Both the position numbers and the translations under genes were made by a program. This document shows, in pieces, positions 17,836 to 27,068 of a DNA stretch of 64,000 nucleotides. Position 1 is the stretch's first letter, and the number at the start of each line of letters is the position of its first letter. The stretch comes from M269 sp964640795 (GTDB taxonomy: Bacteria > Pseudomonadota > Gammaproteobacteria > Enterobacterales > Alteromonadaceae): positions 1 through 64,000 of the forward strand of contig CAZXIN010000005.1 in the NCBI GenBank assembly GCA_964640795.1. Direction: 5' to 3'. The notes under the pieces are model-generated. The model had not been told where the DNA came from, did no database searches, and saw nothing but the letters and a program-made list of their open reading frames with translations.

Positions 17836-18118
17836 CCCGCTGACTTTCCTACACTTGATTCAACTCGAATGGTCAATGATTTAAAGGGGTTAATAGCTGC
17901 ATCAACTTTACATCAGCACTCGACAATTCAACACTTAAATTCAAGCCCTATTATTTACTCTTAATAAAAAACGCATAGACTATTAAGAAGGATATCAGCC
18001 ATCATGTTTAAGCCAAGGTCACGGATTGGTATGAGTTTGAATCCAGACCTTCTCAGCGATCAAAAGAGTGCCTTTATAACACTATGCTGTCATTTATAAA
18101 TATACATCGACTGTTACC

Positions 18119-20242
18119 ATGACAAAAATCAAGCTCGAGCTGTCTCGAGAAGACATAAGAAATGGACTGACCAATATAGTTATCCTAACCGCTGTGGTGT
18201 TTGTTGCTGTCGCCTTATTTGGATCGTTACTGCGTGTTCAACACATTGGTTGGCAACCTATTATGTTCCTCCATATGATCATCACATTGATGATCGCTTC
18301 GCTCTACTTATTTCGGCATCGGCTATCCTTAACGTTTAGAGCACACACCATCAGCGGGTGTTTCTTTTTCGCTGGTGTCGCGGGGATTTTATCTTTTGGG
18401 TTAGCCAGCGCTGGGACACTACTGCTCTTTGGCAGCTGCGTACTATCAAGCTTACTCGTTAACAGGCGAACAGCAATTGTATACGGAGTACTTGGTGGCC
18501 TGCTTCTTATCAGTCAAGCTGTATTAGCGTTAATGGGGCAACTGAGTTATGCCATTCCGCTCGGTGATTACTTAACCAACCCGACAGCATGGTTAAACAA
18601 CATCATTACTTATACCTATTTAACCGTCATTTACTTATTACTCATCCACCGATTTATCAGCTACTTGGATAAACTCGTAGAAAAACAAGAACAACACATA
18701 AAATCACAATCTGAACACATCACACATGCCGAGACGTTACTCAATGTAGTGATCAATGCGTTGCCTTACGGCATTTTGTGGAAAAACACTGAGCAGCGGT
18801 ATTTAGGCGCTAACCAGCGCTACCTTGACGACATAAAAATGAACTCGTTGTCCGATATTTTAGGCAAAACGGACTTTGAAATTTTACCTACTGATGCCGC
18901 TGAAAAGTTCCACAAGATTGATCAGCAAGTATTGTCACACAACAGCGTCGTTAGTTACGAAGAGAAAGAAATAGATGAAAGTGGAAACAATCAGTATGCA
19001 GCAGTTAGTAGAATCCCCCTTAGAGCAAGTGATGGTCAGTTACTCGGCATATTGAGTACATATAACGACATAACTGAACGGATTAACATGGAAATGGAAT
19101 TACGTGACGCCAAGTATTCCGCCGAACTTGCCAGCCAAGCTAAATCTCAGTTTTTGGCTAATATGTCACACGAAATTCGCACACCATTGAATGGTATTAT
19201 GGGTTTGATTAGCTTGTGCCTTTCGTCTGATTTGAATGAACAACAACTCAAACACCTTAAAAAAGCCGACTTATCAGCAAAAACGCTATTACACATCATT
19301 AATGATGTTCTAGATATTTCAAAAATTGAAGTCGGTCAGGTTCAACTTGAGCAAAAGAACTTTGCACTAGAAGAGATTTTGGCGCACATCAATAGTCAAT
19401 TCACTTTACAGGCAGATGATAAAGGCATTCAATTTAATGTTAGCTTTCAAGGGACCGCTAATCTCTGGTTACTTGGGGATCCAACTCGCCTACTACAGAT
19501 ATTAATGAACTTATGTTCTAACAGTGTGAAATTTACTGAAAAAGGGAATGTGGAGTTAGTTTGCCGTGCTCAAAAGCAACAGGATCACGCCTTTATTTAT
19601 TTTGAGATCCGAGATACTGGCATCGGCATTGAAGAAAGCACTTTACCGAGTTTATTTGATAGTTTTACTCAAGCCGATAGCTCTATCAATCGCAAGTTTG
19701 GCGGAACGGGGCTCGGTTTAGCTATTGTGAAAGCACTGGCAGAAATGATGGGCGGTAGCATTCAGGCTAAAAGCGAACTTGGCAAAGGCAGTCAGTTTAT
19801 CGTCAAACTTACGTTACCATTGGGTCAGAAACATCAAGCAATTCCAGTACGTGTTGAAGATGACATTCAACTAAACGAGAAGCGCATTCTGTTAGTCGAA
19901 GACAATGAAATCAATCAAATCATTGCCGATGAAATGCTGACTCAAGCGGGCGCCGTCGTCGAATGTGCTGAAAATGGTCAGGTCGGTTTAGAGAAGATGA
20001 AAGAACAAGCATTTGATTTAATCTTAATGGATATTCAAATGCCTGTCATGGACGGATGCACAGCCATCACACATATTCGCCAAGTACAACAATGGCAAGC
20101 GCTACCTGTTGTCGCCCTCACTGCAAATGTCATGTTACACGACATAGAGAAATACAAAAAGCTCGGCTTTACCGATCATATAGCGAAGCCATTCGAACGT
20201 GAGCATCTACTAAAAACCGTAAGTCGCCACTTATATAAGTAA
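18119..20242 (+). CDS. Membrane-bound hybrid sensor histidine kinase
   Basis: 707 aa. Residues 1-180 contain about six transmembrane helices (a MASE-like sensor), followed by a coiled linker (185-205), a PAS domain (~205-325), HisKA with FLANMSHEIRTPLNG (phospho-acceptor His351), a HATPase domain (CSNSVKFTEKGN, DTGIGIEE, GGTGLGL) and a C-terminal receiver domain (ILLVEDNEINQ, phospho-acceptor Asp in LILMDIQMPVMDG, then Thr/Lys in LTAN and AKP). No Hpt domain and no adjacent response regulator, so the phosphate must pass to a partner encoded elsewhere. No clear ribosome site precedes the ATG. Confidence 0.93.
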   Translation: MTKIKLELSREDIRNGLTNIVILTAVVFVAVALFGSLLRVQHIGWQPIMFLHMIITLMIASLYLFRHRLSLTFRAHTISGCFFFAGVAGILSFGLASAGTLLLFGSCVLSSLLVNRRTAIVYGVLGGLLLISQAVLALMGQLSYAIPLGDYLTNPTAWLNNIITYTYLTVIYLLLIHRFISYLDKLVEKQEQHIKSQSEHITHAETLLNVVINALPYGILWKNTEQRYLGANQRYLDDIKMNSLSDILGKTDFEILPTDAAEKFHKIDQQVLSHNSVVSYEEKEIDESGNNQYAAVSRIPLRASDGQLLGILSTYNDITERINMEMELRDAKYSAELASQAKSQFLANMSHEIRTPLNGIMGLISLCLSSDLNEQQLKHLKKADLSAKTLLHIINDVLDISKIEVGQVQLEQKNFALEEILAHINSQFTLQADDKGIQFNVSFQGTANLWLLGDPTRLLQILMNLCSNSVKFTEKGNVELVCRAQKQQDHAFIYFEIRDTGIGIEESTLPSLFDSFTQADSSINRKFGGTGLGLAIVKALAEMMGGSIQAKSELGKGSQFIVKLTLPLGQKHQAIPVRVEDDIQLNEKRILLVEDNEINQIIADEMLTQAGAVVECAENGQVGLEKMKEQAFDLILMDIQMPVMDGCTAITHIRQVQQWQALPVVALTANVMLHDIEKYKKLGFTDHIAKPFEREHLLKTVSRHLYK

Positions 20243-20308
20243 GTACTTACATTTACACTAGAGCCTGTAAATAGTGGAAGAGAGTGAATGAATTCTAATT
20301 TTAATTAA

Positions 20309-20827
20309 TCAGGACGCCACCATTTGTTCTAATTTAAGCGCAGTATTAAGGTTTCTAGCGGTTAAGGGAAAGCCAACACATTTCTCAATGTTTGCCGCGA
20401 GTTTAGAACGTCCTACCCCGTCAGGGGCATATAAATAAAATACCTTACCTTTAACGGCGTAACCTTCCGTTTCAGTTTTTAAGGCGTCTAATTTCTCTAC
20501 ATTCATAGTGCCAATTTCTTCACCGCAAAAATATAAATGACACGCCTTTCCTTCTGCAGCAGAAAATGGGTTATTAACAATGGCTTTCTTCAAATCATCA
20601 ACGGTGAGTATCAATACGGTTGGCTTGAATCCAAACTGCCTATCAATCAAAGAAGAAATCCCCTCTTCTGATCTAACATCGCTATTGAATACAACATTGC
20701 CGCTTTGTATGTAAGTCCGAACATTCTTGTACCCATCGCCATGCATAAGCGAAACAAGTTCTTTCATAACGACTTTATTCCTACCCCCAACATTAATGCC
20801 TCTAAAAAGCGCAATAAAGGTATTCAT
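20309..20827 (-). CDS. DUF1697 family protein
   Basis: 172 aa, typical length. Family hallmark MNTFIALFRGINVGGRNKVVMKELVSLMHGDGYKNVRTYIQSGNVVF at the N-terminus is clear, with a conserved SKL segment (GVGRSKLAANIE) near the C-terminus. Soluble cytoplasmic protein with no assigned function. Ribosome-site sequence GAGGAGGCC precedes the ATG. It lies 31 bp downstream of the amidase gene and may share its transcript. Confidence 0.9.
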   Translation of the reverse strand: MNTFIALFRGINVGGRNKVVMKELVSLMHGDGYKNVRTYIQSGNVVFNSDVRSEEGISSLIDRQFGFKPTVLILTVDDLKKAIVNNPFSAAEGKACHLYFCGEEIGTMNVEKLDALKTETEGYAVKGKVFYLYAPDGVGRSKLAANIEKCVGFPLTARNLNTALKLEQMVAS

Positions 20828-20858
20828 AGGCCTCCTCGATACAGATTGGTATTATCCA

Positions 20859-22406
20859 TCAATTATTCAACGCGGGTGGAACACGATGATGAGTGCCCTG
20901 TTCATAAGCATAAGAAAGCTTTATCAAAGTCGGTTCACTGTACATTCGACCCAGAAATTGCAGCCCAGCAGGTAAATTGCCAGACACAAAGCCCATCGGT
21001 ATTGTAAACGCTGGTTGCCCTGTATGAGGGGATATAATTTGGTTGCTATCCCCTTTGTAACCTTCTTGAAACTTATTAATCAATGCGGGCTTATGATTCC
21101 AAGTTGGGTAAATGAGCGCGTCTAAATTAAGTCGATCCATTTCATCTTCAATGGCTTGTCTAAATGCCACCCGCTTGATATCGGTGTATGCGTCTGCACA
21201 AACTATTTCCGGATTTCCTGTTCTTCCCGTATTGCTGACAAAATAGTTAAGGGACTCTTCGGCGTATGGTGAATGGGTGCCAGCTTTAATAATATCTTCT
21301 AAAGTAGACATCGATTCATCCTTAACTGACTCGGCTAAGTAGGTTTCTACGTCTTGTCTAAAAGAAGCACACCATTGATCAGCGCTTAGGGCATCAAAAT
21401 CTTTGATATTGACCGTATCAACAACTACAGCTCCCATCGTTGATAAATCTTCAATAGCCTGACCAAATAATTGGCTTATCTGTGGGTCGATATCACTATC
21501 ACTCAATTGTTTTAAAATACCGATGCGAGTGCCTTCAAGTCCATCTTCTACCAGATATTGTTGGTAATTGTCATCGCTCCTTCCTTTTGAGTAAGCCGTC
21601 AATGGGTCACTGGCATCATAACCAGCAATAATATCCAAAACCTTAACGGCATCTTCTACCGTTCTCATCATTGGACCTGCCGTATCATTTCTTAAATAAA
21701 GCGGCACGATACCACTTCGACTAACTAGCCCTAGCGTTGGCCGAAAACCGACTAGCGCGTTATGTGAAGAAGGCCCTCGAATGGAGTTTCCGGTATCTGT
21801 CCCTAATCCAATCACACCCATATTGGCTGCAATGGCCGCAGCTGTTCCGCCGCTTGATCCCGCAGGTACATGATCCAAATTATAGGGGTTACGCGTCACT
21901 CCTGCCGTTGAGCTTTCCGTATGCATAGGACTAAATGCCCATTCAGCCATATTAGACTTAGCAAGCACTATACCGCCTGCTTCAACCAGCTTGGCTAATA
22001 TAAAGGCGTCGCTTTCTGCGACAAAGTCTTTCAATGCAAGTGCCCCAGCCGTGGTTGGTAACCCAATCGTATTGAAGTTATCTTTAACGATAATAGGAAC
22101 ACCATGCAAAGGTCTAAGCTTACCGGTTGCTTCAAACTCTTCATCAAGTGCACGAGCAATGCGTATTGCATTAGGGTTCACAATCGTCAGGGCATTTGTT
22201 TTTGAATCGACTCGCTGAATTCTATCAATATAGGCTTTCACCAACGCTTCGCTATCATAATCACGCTGCTTGTAGGCCTGATGAATCTGCTCAATAGTCA
22301 ACTCTTCTAGATGAATTGCCTCGTCTAATACTGGCTTTTTGCTACAGGCTATTAATACAAACAAAGCCATAGTAACGACTATTGGCCACCGACTATTTTT
22401 CTTCAT
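20859..22406 (-). CDS. Amidase-signature lipoprotein
   Basis: 515 aa. A lipobox LIAC gives lipid-anchored Cys21, so this amidase sits in the envelope, unlike cytoplasmic GatA. The amidase-signature triad is complete: Lys108 (GVPIIVKDNF), cis-Ser in AGSSGGTAA (~184) and nucleophile Ser208 in GTDTGNSIRGPSS. It hydrolyses amide bonds; the physiological substrate cannot be told. Known relatives include secreted or lipoprotein amidases acting on peptides or aryl amides. Confidence 0.92.
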   Translation of the reverse strand: MKKNSRWPIVVTMALFVLIACSKKPVLDEAIHLEELTIEQIHQAYKQRDYDSEALVKAYIDRIQRVDSKTNALTIVNPNAIRIARALDEEFEATGKLRPLHGVPIIVKDNFNTIGLPTTAGALALKDFVAESDAFILAKLVEAGGIVLAKSNMAEWAFSPMHTESSTAGVTRNPYNLDHVPAGSSGGTAAAIAANMGVIGLGTDTGNSIRGPSSHNALVGFRPTLGLVSRSGIVPLYLRNDTAGPMMRTVEDAVKVLDIIAGYDASDPLTAYSKGRSDDNYQQYLVEDGLEGTRIGILKQLSDSDIDPQISQLFGQAIEDLSTMGAVVVDTVNIKDFDALSADQWCASFRQDVETYLAESVKDESMSTLEDIIKAGTHSPYAEESLNYFVSNTGRTGNPEIVCADAYTDIKRVAFRQAIEDEMDRLNLDALIYPTWNHKPALINKFQEGYKGDSNQIISPHTGQPAFTIPMGFVSGNLPAGLQFLGRMYSEPTLIKLSYAYEQGTHHRVPPALNN

Positions 22407-22597
22407 CTCACGATGCCTCTTTATATTTTTATAACATCATAAAGATTTGGTGAATAAATGAAAATGAAGCTTAACCAACTTGAGAGAATTGGTTCATGAA
22501 AAAGAAAGCTACTTTTAACAATATTAGAGCAATAGAATAATAACTAGGAAGCTCTATTGAAAAATATAGGCAAATCGAGATGCTTCACTTCGTCAAC

Positions 22598-22798
22598 TCA
22601 TTTCTTAAGCAATCGTTTTAGGACATATTGATCAAACAATGTGAAAAATAACGTAAAGTAAATAGCCGCCCATAAAACATCTAAGAGGCTATTATAAGGA
22701 GACTCAACAAAACTAACATATCCCTCAATCTGCTCCAGTAAGAATAGTGACACAAAGAAGCCTAAAAAATATAACGATGCCGTTTTCAATACAAACAT
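22598..22798 (-). CDS. Small membrane protein of unknown function
   Basis: 66 aa from ATG 22798, chosen because AGGG stands 8 nt upstream; a longer frame opens with a TTG ten codons earlier. Two predicted transmembrane helices (ASLYFLGFFVSLFLL and LLDVLWAAIYFTLFFTLF) and a basic tail (KRLLKK) that should stay in the cytoplasm. Family not recognised. Confidence 0.6.
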   Translation of the reverse strand: MFVLKTASLYFLGFFVSLFLLEQIEGYVSFVESPYNSLLDVLWAAIYFTLFFTLFDQYVLKRLLKK

Positions 22799-23112
22799 TT
22801 GTATTTCCCTAGTATTTCCTTTACCCAAACATAAGATCTTATATCTATTTCTACAAAGGTTAAGCTAGCAACTGTTTTCTAACCTACCATTGAGCACCAA
22901 TATTCATGAACGTCTTGAGTAAGGAATGACGTTGAGACTCCTAATTTGCGTTATTGACTTAGCAAAATCAGCTGTACCTTAGTACAGTTTAAGTTACCCA
23001 TATGAATATTCTATTACTGTCGCATAGATAAAAATAATTCTAATGATCCTTTTTAGATGGGCAGTTCTTGGTGCTGTACCAAAAGCCTAATATCAAAGAT
23101 TCATGAGATTGG

Positions 23113-23364
23113 TTATTTAGCAAACACCTTACCGCCTATCATTTTGAAAGCAGGCGTCCCTCTTATCAGCGTCTCACGAGCAAATTGATTGTCACATTCT
23201 GGGCAATAACAAGGTTTGGTCGTAAAGTCTTTCTCAATACGTTCCTTAAAACATTTAACCAAAGCACCTTTGCCTCCTTTTCGGTAGCGAAACAGCCGGG
23301 TACGGCATTGTTGGCAATAGATATCGACAGTGGTTACTGGGCCTTTCTTATTCGGTTTTGCCAT
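23113..23364 (-). CDS. Small zinc-ribbon-like protein
   Basis: 83 aa with two CxxC knuckles (YCQQCRTRLFRYRKGG and CYCPECDNQFARET) about 36 residues apart, plus an isolated Cys between them. This is the layout of a zinc ribbon or rubredoxin-like fold. Basic and soluble, so it may bind nucleic acid or act as an accessory factor. Found 34 bp downstream of another small conserved gene on the same strand. Confidence 0.75.
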   Translation of the reverse strand: MAKPNKKGPVTTVDIYCQQCRTRLFRYRKGGKGALVKCFKERIEKDFTTKPCYCPECDNQFARETLIRGTPAFKMIGGKVFAK

Positions 23365-23398
23365 TTTTATGATGTCGCTACGTTGAGCTCTATCGAGC

Positions 23399-23767
23399 CT
23401 ATAGATAACCTGCGTTTTCGTATTTCAAATATCCAGCCCTTGTTAGTTCAGTCAATTCTTTGTGTAGAGCATCATCAATGGCTTTAAAGTTATAACAAGA
23501 CTTTCCCTGCATGCGTCGCTTTAACGCTGGTGATACCTCATCTAGTAGCTCAGGGAAAACATAAACAGGCATAAGATGAAAGCTGACATAATGCTTATTG
23601 ACCTTAACAGAGCCAAAGTACATCGGCTTTTTGTTCTTCATCGTGAAATGTGTGTTGAGATAAAAGTTATCGTCCTCATCAGTCACAATAACCAACTCTT
23701 CGCTGTAGGGAACCAGAATCTGTTTTAAACGTTTAAAGGTTTCTTTAAAGCTCGCATTATCAGTCAT
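23399..23767 (-). CDS. Conserved hypothetical protein (DUF1801-like)
   Basis: 122 aa from ATG 23767, which has GGGAG upstream at good spacing. Soluble alpha/beta protein with a hydrophobic core HYVSFHLMPVYVFPELL and an ending resembling the DUF1801/YdhG fold (KSCYNFKAIDDALHKELTELTRAG). No catalytic motif is visible and no function can be given. The gene is probably separate from the envelope operon upstream, although it lies on the same strand 75 bp away. Confidence 0.7.
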   Translation of the reverse strand: MTDNASFKETFKRLKQILVPYSEELVIVTDEDDNFYLNTHFTMKNKKPMYFGSVKVNKHYVSFHLMPVYVFPELLDEVSPALKRRMQGKSCYNFKAIDDALHKELTELTRAGYLKYENAGYL

Positions 23768-23842
23768 TCGGCTCTCCCAACACCCTGTTAAAACCACACT
23801 AGAGGCTGTGTATCACGTTAGGTCAGTTAGGGTTTCGTTCAA

Positions 23843-24133
23843 TCAACCAATAACCTGATATACCCCAACCCCTTGAATAACCCAATACGCTACCACCAAT
23901 AAAGGTTTGGCACTAGCAAAAAGCTGAGTGTAGGTTTTGACTTTATGACGGTCGACAAAAGGCTGGTTTTCGTGATGCCGTTTTAATGCACTGAGCAAAG
24001 AATAGGCGACGGCAATACAAAGAGGAAATAGAAACAAGCTAACAAGTGTCATTCCATAGGATACCAATGGGATAGTGATCAGAGTCAAGCCCATTAGGTT
24101 GATCATCGGAAATCTGGATCGTTTAATAATCAT
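23843..24133 (-). CDS. Small inner-membrane protein at the end of the envelope-machine operon
   Basis: 96 aa with two or three hydrophobic segments (INLMGLTLITIPLVSYGMTLVSLFLFPLCIAVAYSLL and LLVVAYWVIQGVGVYQVIG). Starts 7 bp after the stop of the AgmX/TonB-like gene, so it is co-transcribed. Family not recognised; position suggests an accessory membrane subunit of the machine. Confidence 0.65.
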   Translation of the reverse strand: MIIKRSRFPMINLMGLTLITIPLVSYGMTLVSLFLFPLCIAVAYSLLSALKRHHENQPFVDRHKVKTYTQLFASAKPLLVVAYWVIQGVGVYQVIG

Positions 24134-24140
24134 CTGTTAT

Positions 24141-25187
24141 TCAAAATGGCAAGAAGTTAAAGCCATACTCCAAGGTTGTTTGCGTGACACGTTGCTCGCC
24201 AAAACTGATCAACTGAATGCGTGAAAGAAGCTTACTTTCTAATACCGGTGCTTCTAGTTCGCTGTCGACAATAGTTGCCACCGAAACGCTACCATTGGGC
24301 TCAATCACCAAACGAACATTCACCTTGCCTTGAAGGCTGGGGTCTTTTCGTAAAGCTCTACGATATATGGCATAAATAGCGCCCTTATTGGCGTCGAGTA
24401 CTTTACGTATCGACTCGATATCGCGGTCACCGACAACGGCTTCTTCTGCCTGTACCTGCTTAGCTGCCAGCGACGCAAACCCCTCATTGGGTGCAACAAA
24501 TTCGGTAGTTTTTCTACCAGCTAAACTTCCGCGGCTGCCAATATCACTGGAGAGCTTGCTGGTATCCAAACCACCGCTCGTTTTTGCGACTTTTTTGCCT
24601 ATAAATTGCCGTTGAGTCTGGTCACTTTGTCCAGCACCTTTAATCTGTTCAGTTTGTGCATTGTTCGACAAGCTCAAATCATTGCGCATACTGGCTAAAT
24701 CATCTTGGAAGGCCAACAACCCCGACTCTTTAGCTGTTTCACGCGCCTTTTGTGTTAATTCTTCTTTCGTAGGTTCGGGTTTAGGTGCTGGTTTAGGTTC
24801 CACGTTGACCACGGTTGGCTTCTCAACGGGCTTGGGCTTTTCGATAGGTTTAGGTTTCTCCAACACCTCAGGTTTAGGCTCTGGTTTTTTTTCTACTTTA
24901 GGAGGCTCTATCTTTTCCGGCTGCTTGACCACTTCCACAGGTTTTGGTTGAACAATCGGGGGCGGTGGCGGCACCTCTTTACGTTTAATAATCTTGATAA
25001 GCTGTGGGGGTAATTTCTCTTTCTCTGCTCGTGGCTGCTCGGGTAATTGTTGCCATTTTACCGCAGCACTGAAAACCAATGTCACAACCAGTGCTGTGTA
25101 GGTTATTTTAGTAAACCGTTTGTTTTCCTGCTCACTTGAAGACCAAGGTAAGACCGAAATAAAATCCGGTTCAGCGACGGTATTCAT
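24141..25187 (-). CDS. AgmX/TonB-like energy transducer
   Basis: 348 aa. One N-terminal transmembrane helix (~28-46, TYTALVVTLVFSAAVKW), then a Pro/Lys/Glu-rich rod with KPKPIEKPKPVEKP-type repeats (~55-150), a spacer, and a globular C-terminal domain (~255-348: IRKVLDANKGAIYAIYRRALRKDPSLQGKV...LEYGFNFLPF) matching the AgmX/PglI C-terminal family of TonB-like proteins. The architecture fits an inner-membrane protein that spans the periplasm and transmits energy from a TolQR channel to outer-membrane partners. It overlaps the upstream TolR gene by 4 bp (ATGA). In Myxococcus, related AgmX-type proteins (GltG, GltJ) belong to the gliding machine. Confidence 0.88.
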   Translation of the reverse strand: MNTVAEPDFISVLPWSSSEQENKRFTKITYTALVVTLVFSAAVKWQQLPEQPRAEKEKLPPQLIKIIKRKEVPPPPPIVQPKPVEVVKQPEKIEPPKVEKKPEPKPEVLEKPKPIEKPKPVEKPTVVNVEPKPAPKPEPTKEELTQKARETAKESGLLAFQDDLASMRNDLSLSNNAQTEQIKGAGQSDQTQRQFIGKKVAKTSGGLDTSKLSSDIGSRGSLAGRKTTEFVAPNEGFASLAAKQVQAEEAVVGDRDIESIRKVLDANKGAIYAIYRRALRKDPSLQGKVNVRLVIEPNGSVSVATIVDSELEAPVLESKLLSRIQLISFGEQRVTQTTLEYGFNFLPF

Positions 25188-25735
25188 GATCCCACCACTT
25201 CGTTATTCGTGTTAGCAGCAATCAGTTGTTCAACCGCCAACGAGATATTGGTGTAACCTGACTCAGCACAGGTTTGCATAATTTTCTTAAGCAATTTATA
25301 AGGAATATCCTTGTCTCCCATGATAGTGATTGAACGAGCAGTATCTTCTGGTTCAACGTCAGTCGGTGTGGTTAATTGTGCACTGAGCGCACCTTCTCGA
25401 CTGGCTTGATACTTCAACTCGGTTGATAAAGGTTTGATGATGTCATCCGATGAACGCATCACGCGCTCAACATCAGCCAGTTTTTTACCCTGTAGCATAA
25501 GATCTGATGAATTGACCATAATAACTAAGGTTTCTGCTGCTGCATTCTCTACGCTGGACGTTGGCAACTTCACACTTTTATGACTCTGCAAAACTTGAAC
25601 ATCAGAGGCGTTAAACATTAAAAAGAAAACCAAAATAGTAAAAATATCCATTAACGACACCAGACTCAGCTTTGACTCTTTTGCCATACGCTTGTGATGG
25701 CGCTCCATACGCATAGCTCTAACTGATTTTTTCAT
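25184..25735 (-). CDS. TolR/ExbD-like proton-channel subunit 2 (Asp form)
   Basis: 183 aa. Basic cytoplasmic N-terminus (KSVRAMRMERHHKRMAKE), one membrane helix LVSLMDIFTILVFFLMF, then a periplasmic domain ending in VPYKLLKKIMQTCAESGYTNISLAVE, as in TolR/ExbD. Asp30 (SLMD) is at the position of the proton-carrying Asp of ExbD/TolR. The second of two adjacent TolR-like genes, as AglQ/AglS are paired in Myxococcus. A 9-bp gap separates it from the upstream paralogue. Confidence 0.92.
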   Translation of the reverse strand: MKKSVRAMRMERHHKRMAKESKLSLVSLMDIFTILVFFLMFNASDVQVLQSHKSVKLPTSSVENAAAETLVIMVNSSDLMLQGKKLADVERVMRSSDDIIKPLSTELKYQASREGALSAQLTTPTDVEPEDTARSITIMGDKDIPYKLLKKIMQTCAESGYTNISLAVEQLIAANTNNEVVGS

Positions 25736-25744
25736 AGACTGGCC

Positions 25745-26287
25745 TTACTGATTCGACGCTGTGAGAGAAAGAGTGTTGCCTTCCTGAGCGAGAGGCGCAT
25801 CTGCTAGCGATATATCAGGAAACAACTCTGCATCAACAACAGAGGCAGCAACCACATCGGGATAAGAACGTGTAGCATCCATGAGAGCAACAATGACTTG
25901 ATAAGGCACATCATCAGCAAGCAACAAAGTGGCTTCCTTTTTATCTATCCCTTTGTTGATCAGCGTTTGCTTCACCTGTCTGAGTGTGTATTGCAAATTG
26001 TCATAGTCATAGTCTTGTTCCAACATAGGTAAGTCTTTAATCAGGTAACCTTGTGGGTAAAAAACAGAAACACCACCAGCATGCACCAAGACTTCCAATT
26101 GTTGATTCTCAATATCAGCCGCACTAACGCCATCACTGAGCTGAGGCAATTGCAGCTCAACCACAGTAATGCGAGAAAAAACCATCATCATCAGCAAAAC
26201 AGGCACAAGCACTATCATCAAGTTCATAAAAGATGTGATATCCAATTCGGCATTGGGTCTGTTCTTATTTTTTCTACGGCGCAACAT
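25745..26287 (-). CDS. TolR/ExbD-like subunit 1 (Asn at channel position)
   Basis: 180 aa. NAELDITSFMNLMIVLVPVLLMMMVF is the N-terminal membrane helix; aligned with E. coli ExbD (EINITPFIDVM) the proton-carrying Asp is replaced by Asn22, with Asp16 earlier in the segment. The periplasmic domain follows (VPYQVIVALMDATRSYPDVVAASVVDAELFPDIS). Together with the Asp-type paralogue downstream it forms a TolR pair for one TolQ. The 'LNLM..LVPxLL' type of helix is, to my knowledge, a recurring form in such two-TolR clusters. Confidence 0.9.
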   Translation of the reverse strand: MLRRRKNKNRPNAELDITSFMNLMIVLVPVLLMMMVFSRITVVELQLPQLSDGVSAADIENQQLEVLVHAGGVSVFYPQGYLIKDLPMLEQDYDYDNLQYTLRQVKQTLINKGIDKKEATLLLADDVPYQVIVALMDATRSYPDVVAASVVDAELFPDISLADAPLAQEGNTLSLTASNQ

Positions 26288-26318
26288 AACGTGATCTCTC
26301 GTAATTCAGTAGTAGCAT

Positions 26319-26987
26319 TTATTCTTGATCTGTCGCTCGACCTTTGGGCGAAATTTGATGCCTGGAAATCAATAGGTTTAAGCACTTAACCCCTGCCATT
26401 TCCATGCTGTCGACAATTTCTGTGGTTTTTGTTTGCAGCACAGAATGGAAAGCTAACAAGGGAATTGCAGCAATCAATCCAAAAGCCGTCGTGTTCATCG
26501 CAACGGAGATACTTTGCGAGAGCAAACTTGCCTTTTCGGACGGATCCGCACTAGCAACAGCGGAAAAAGCCGCTATTAGACCAATGATAGTGCCAAGCAA
26601 ACCCAACAGCGTTGAGATATTCGCTAGCGTGGCAAGATAAGCAGTACGCTTTTCTAATCGTGGCATAGCCTCCATAAGCCCCTCTTCCATTGCGTACTCA
26701 ATGTCTTCACGTCGGAAGCTATGACTTAATCGAGCGACACCAGCACTAATAATCCGACTAACCGGTGCTTTGCTGCCCTTGCCGAATTGTACAATGCCGC
26801 TGTAGTTACTTTTGAGTAAAAGCGGCTCAATTTCACCAAATGCTTTCTTGTTGGTATGCCTTGCGCCACTTAAAAATATGAACCTTTCCAGCGCAATAGC
26901 CAGCCCAATCGCCAATACAATAGCAATGGGGAACATAAAGCTACCGCCCTCTTGAAAGAACCGAACAATAATATTGTAGAATTCCAT
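26319..26987 (-). CDS. TolQ/ExbB/MotA-like proton-channel subunit
   Basis: 222 aa with three membrane helices: MFPIAIVLAIGLAIALERFIFL, ATLANISTLLGLLGTIIGLIAAFSAVA and AMNTTAFGLIAAIPLLAFHSVL. The last two carry the family-typical GLLGTIIG and NTTAFGL segments with the conserved Thr residues lining the channel. It uses the proton gradient together with the two TolR-like proteins downstream (31-bp gap). Similar in size and role to AglR of Myxococcus. Ribosome site AAGGTG precedes the ATG. Confidence 0.95.
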   Translation of the reverse strand: MEFYNIIVRFFQEGGSFMFPIAIVLAIGLAIALERFIFLSGARHTNKKAFGEIEPLLLKSNYSGIVQFGKGSKAPVSRIISAGVARLSHSFRREDIEYAMEEGLMEAMPRLEKRTAYLATLANISTLLGLLGTIIGLIAAFSAVASADPSEKASLLSQSISVAMNTTAFGLIAAIPLLAFHSVLQTKTTEIVDSMEMAGVKCLNLLISRHQISPKGRATDQE

Positions 26988-27068
26988 GATGTCACCTTCT
27001 GTTTTTATTCAATCAAACCTTACCACCTATTATTAAAGGGATAAGTATAGTTGTAAGTGCTTACTTCG

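Noticed and set aside
18004..18099. 31-codon leader-like ORF before the sensor kinase
   Set aside because: Ribosome site AAGGA is too far (11 nt) from the ATG and the peptide shows no regulatory repeat of amino acids; cannot be supported.
24141..26987. Ordinary TonB-ExbB-ExbD iron-uptake operon
   Set aside because: No TonB-dependent receptor, siderophore or haem-uptake gene nearby; two TolR genes and an AgmX-type C-terminus point to a Glt/Agl-like machine instead.
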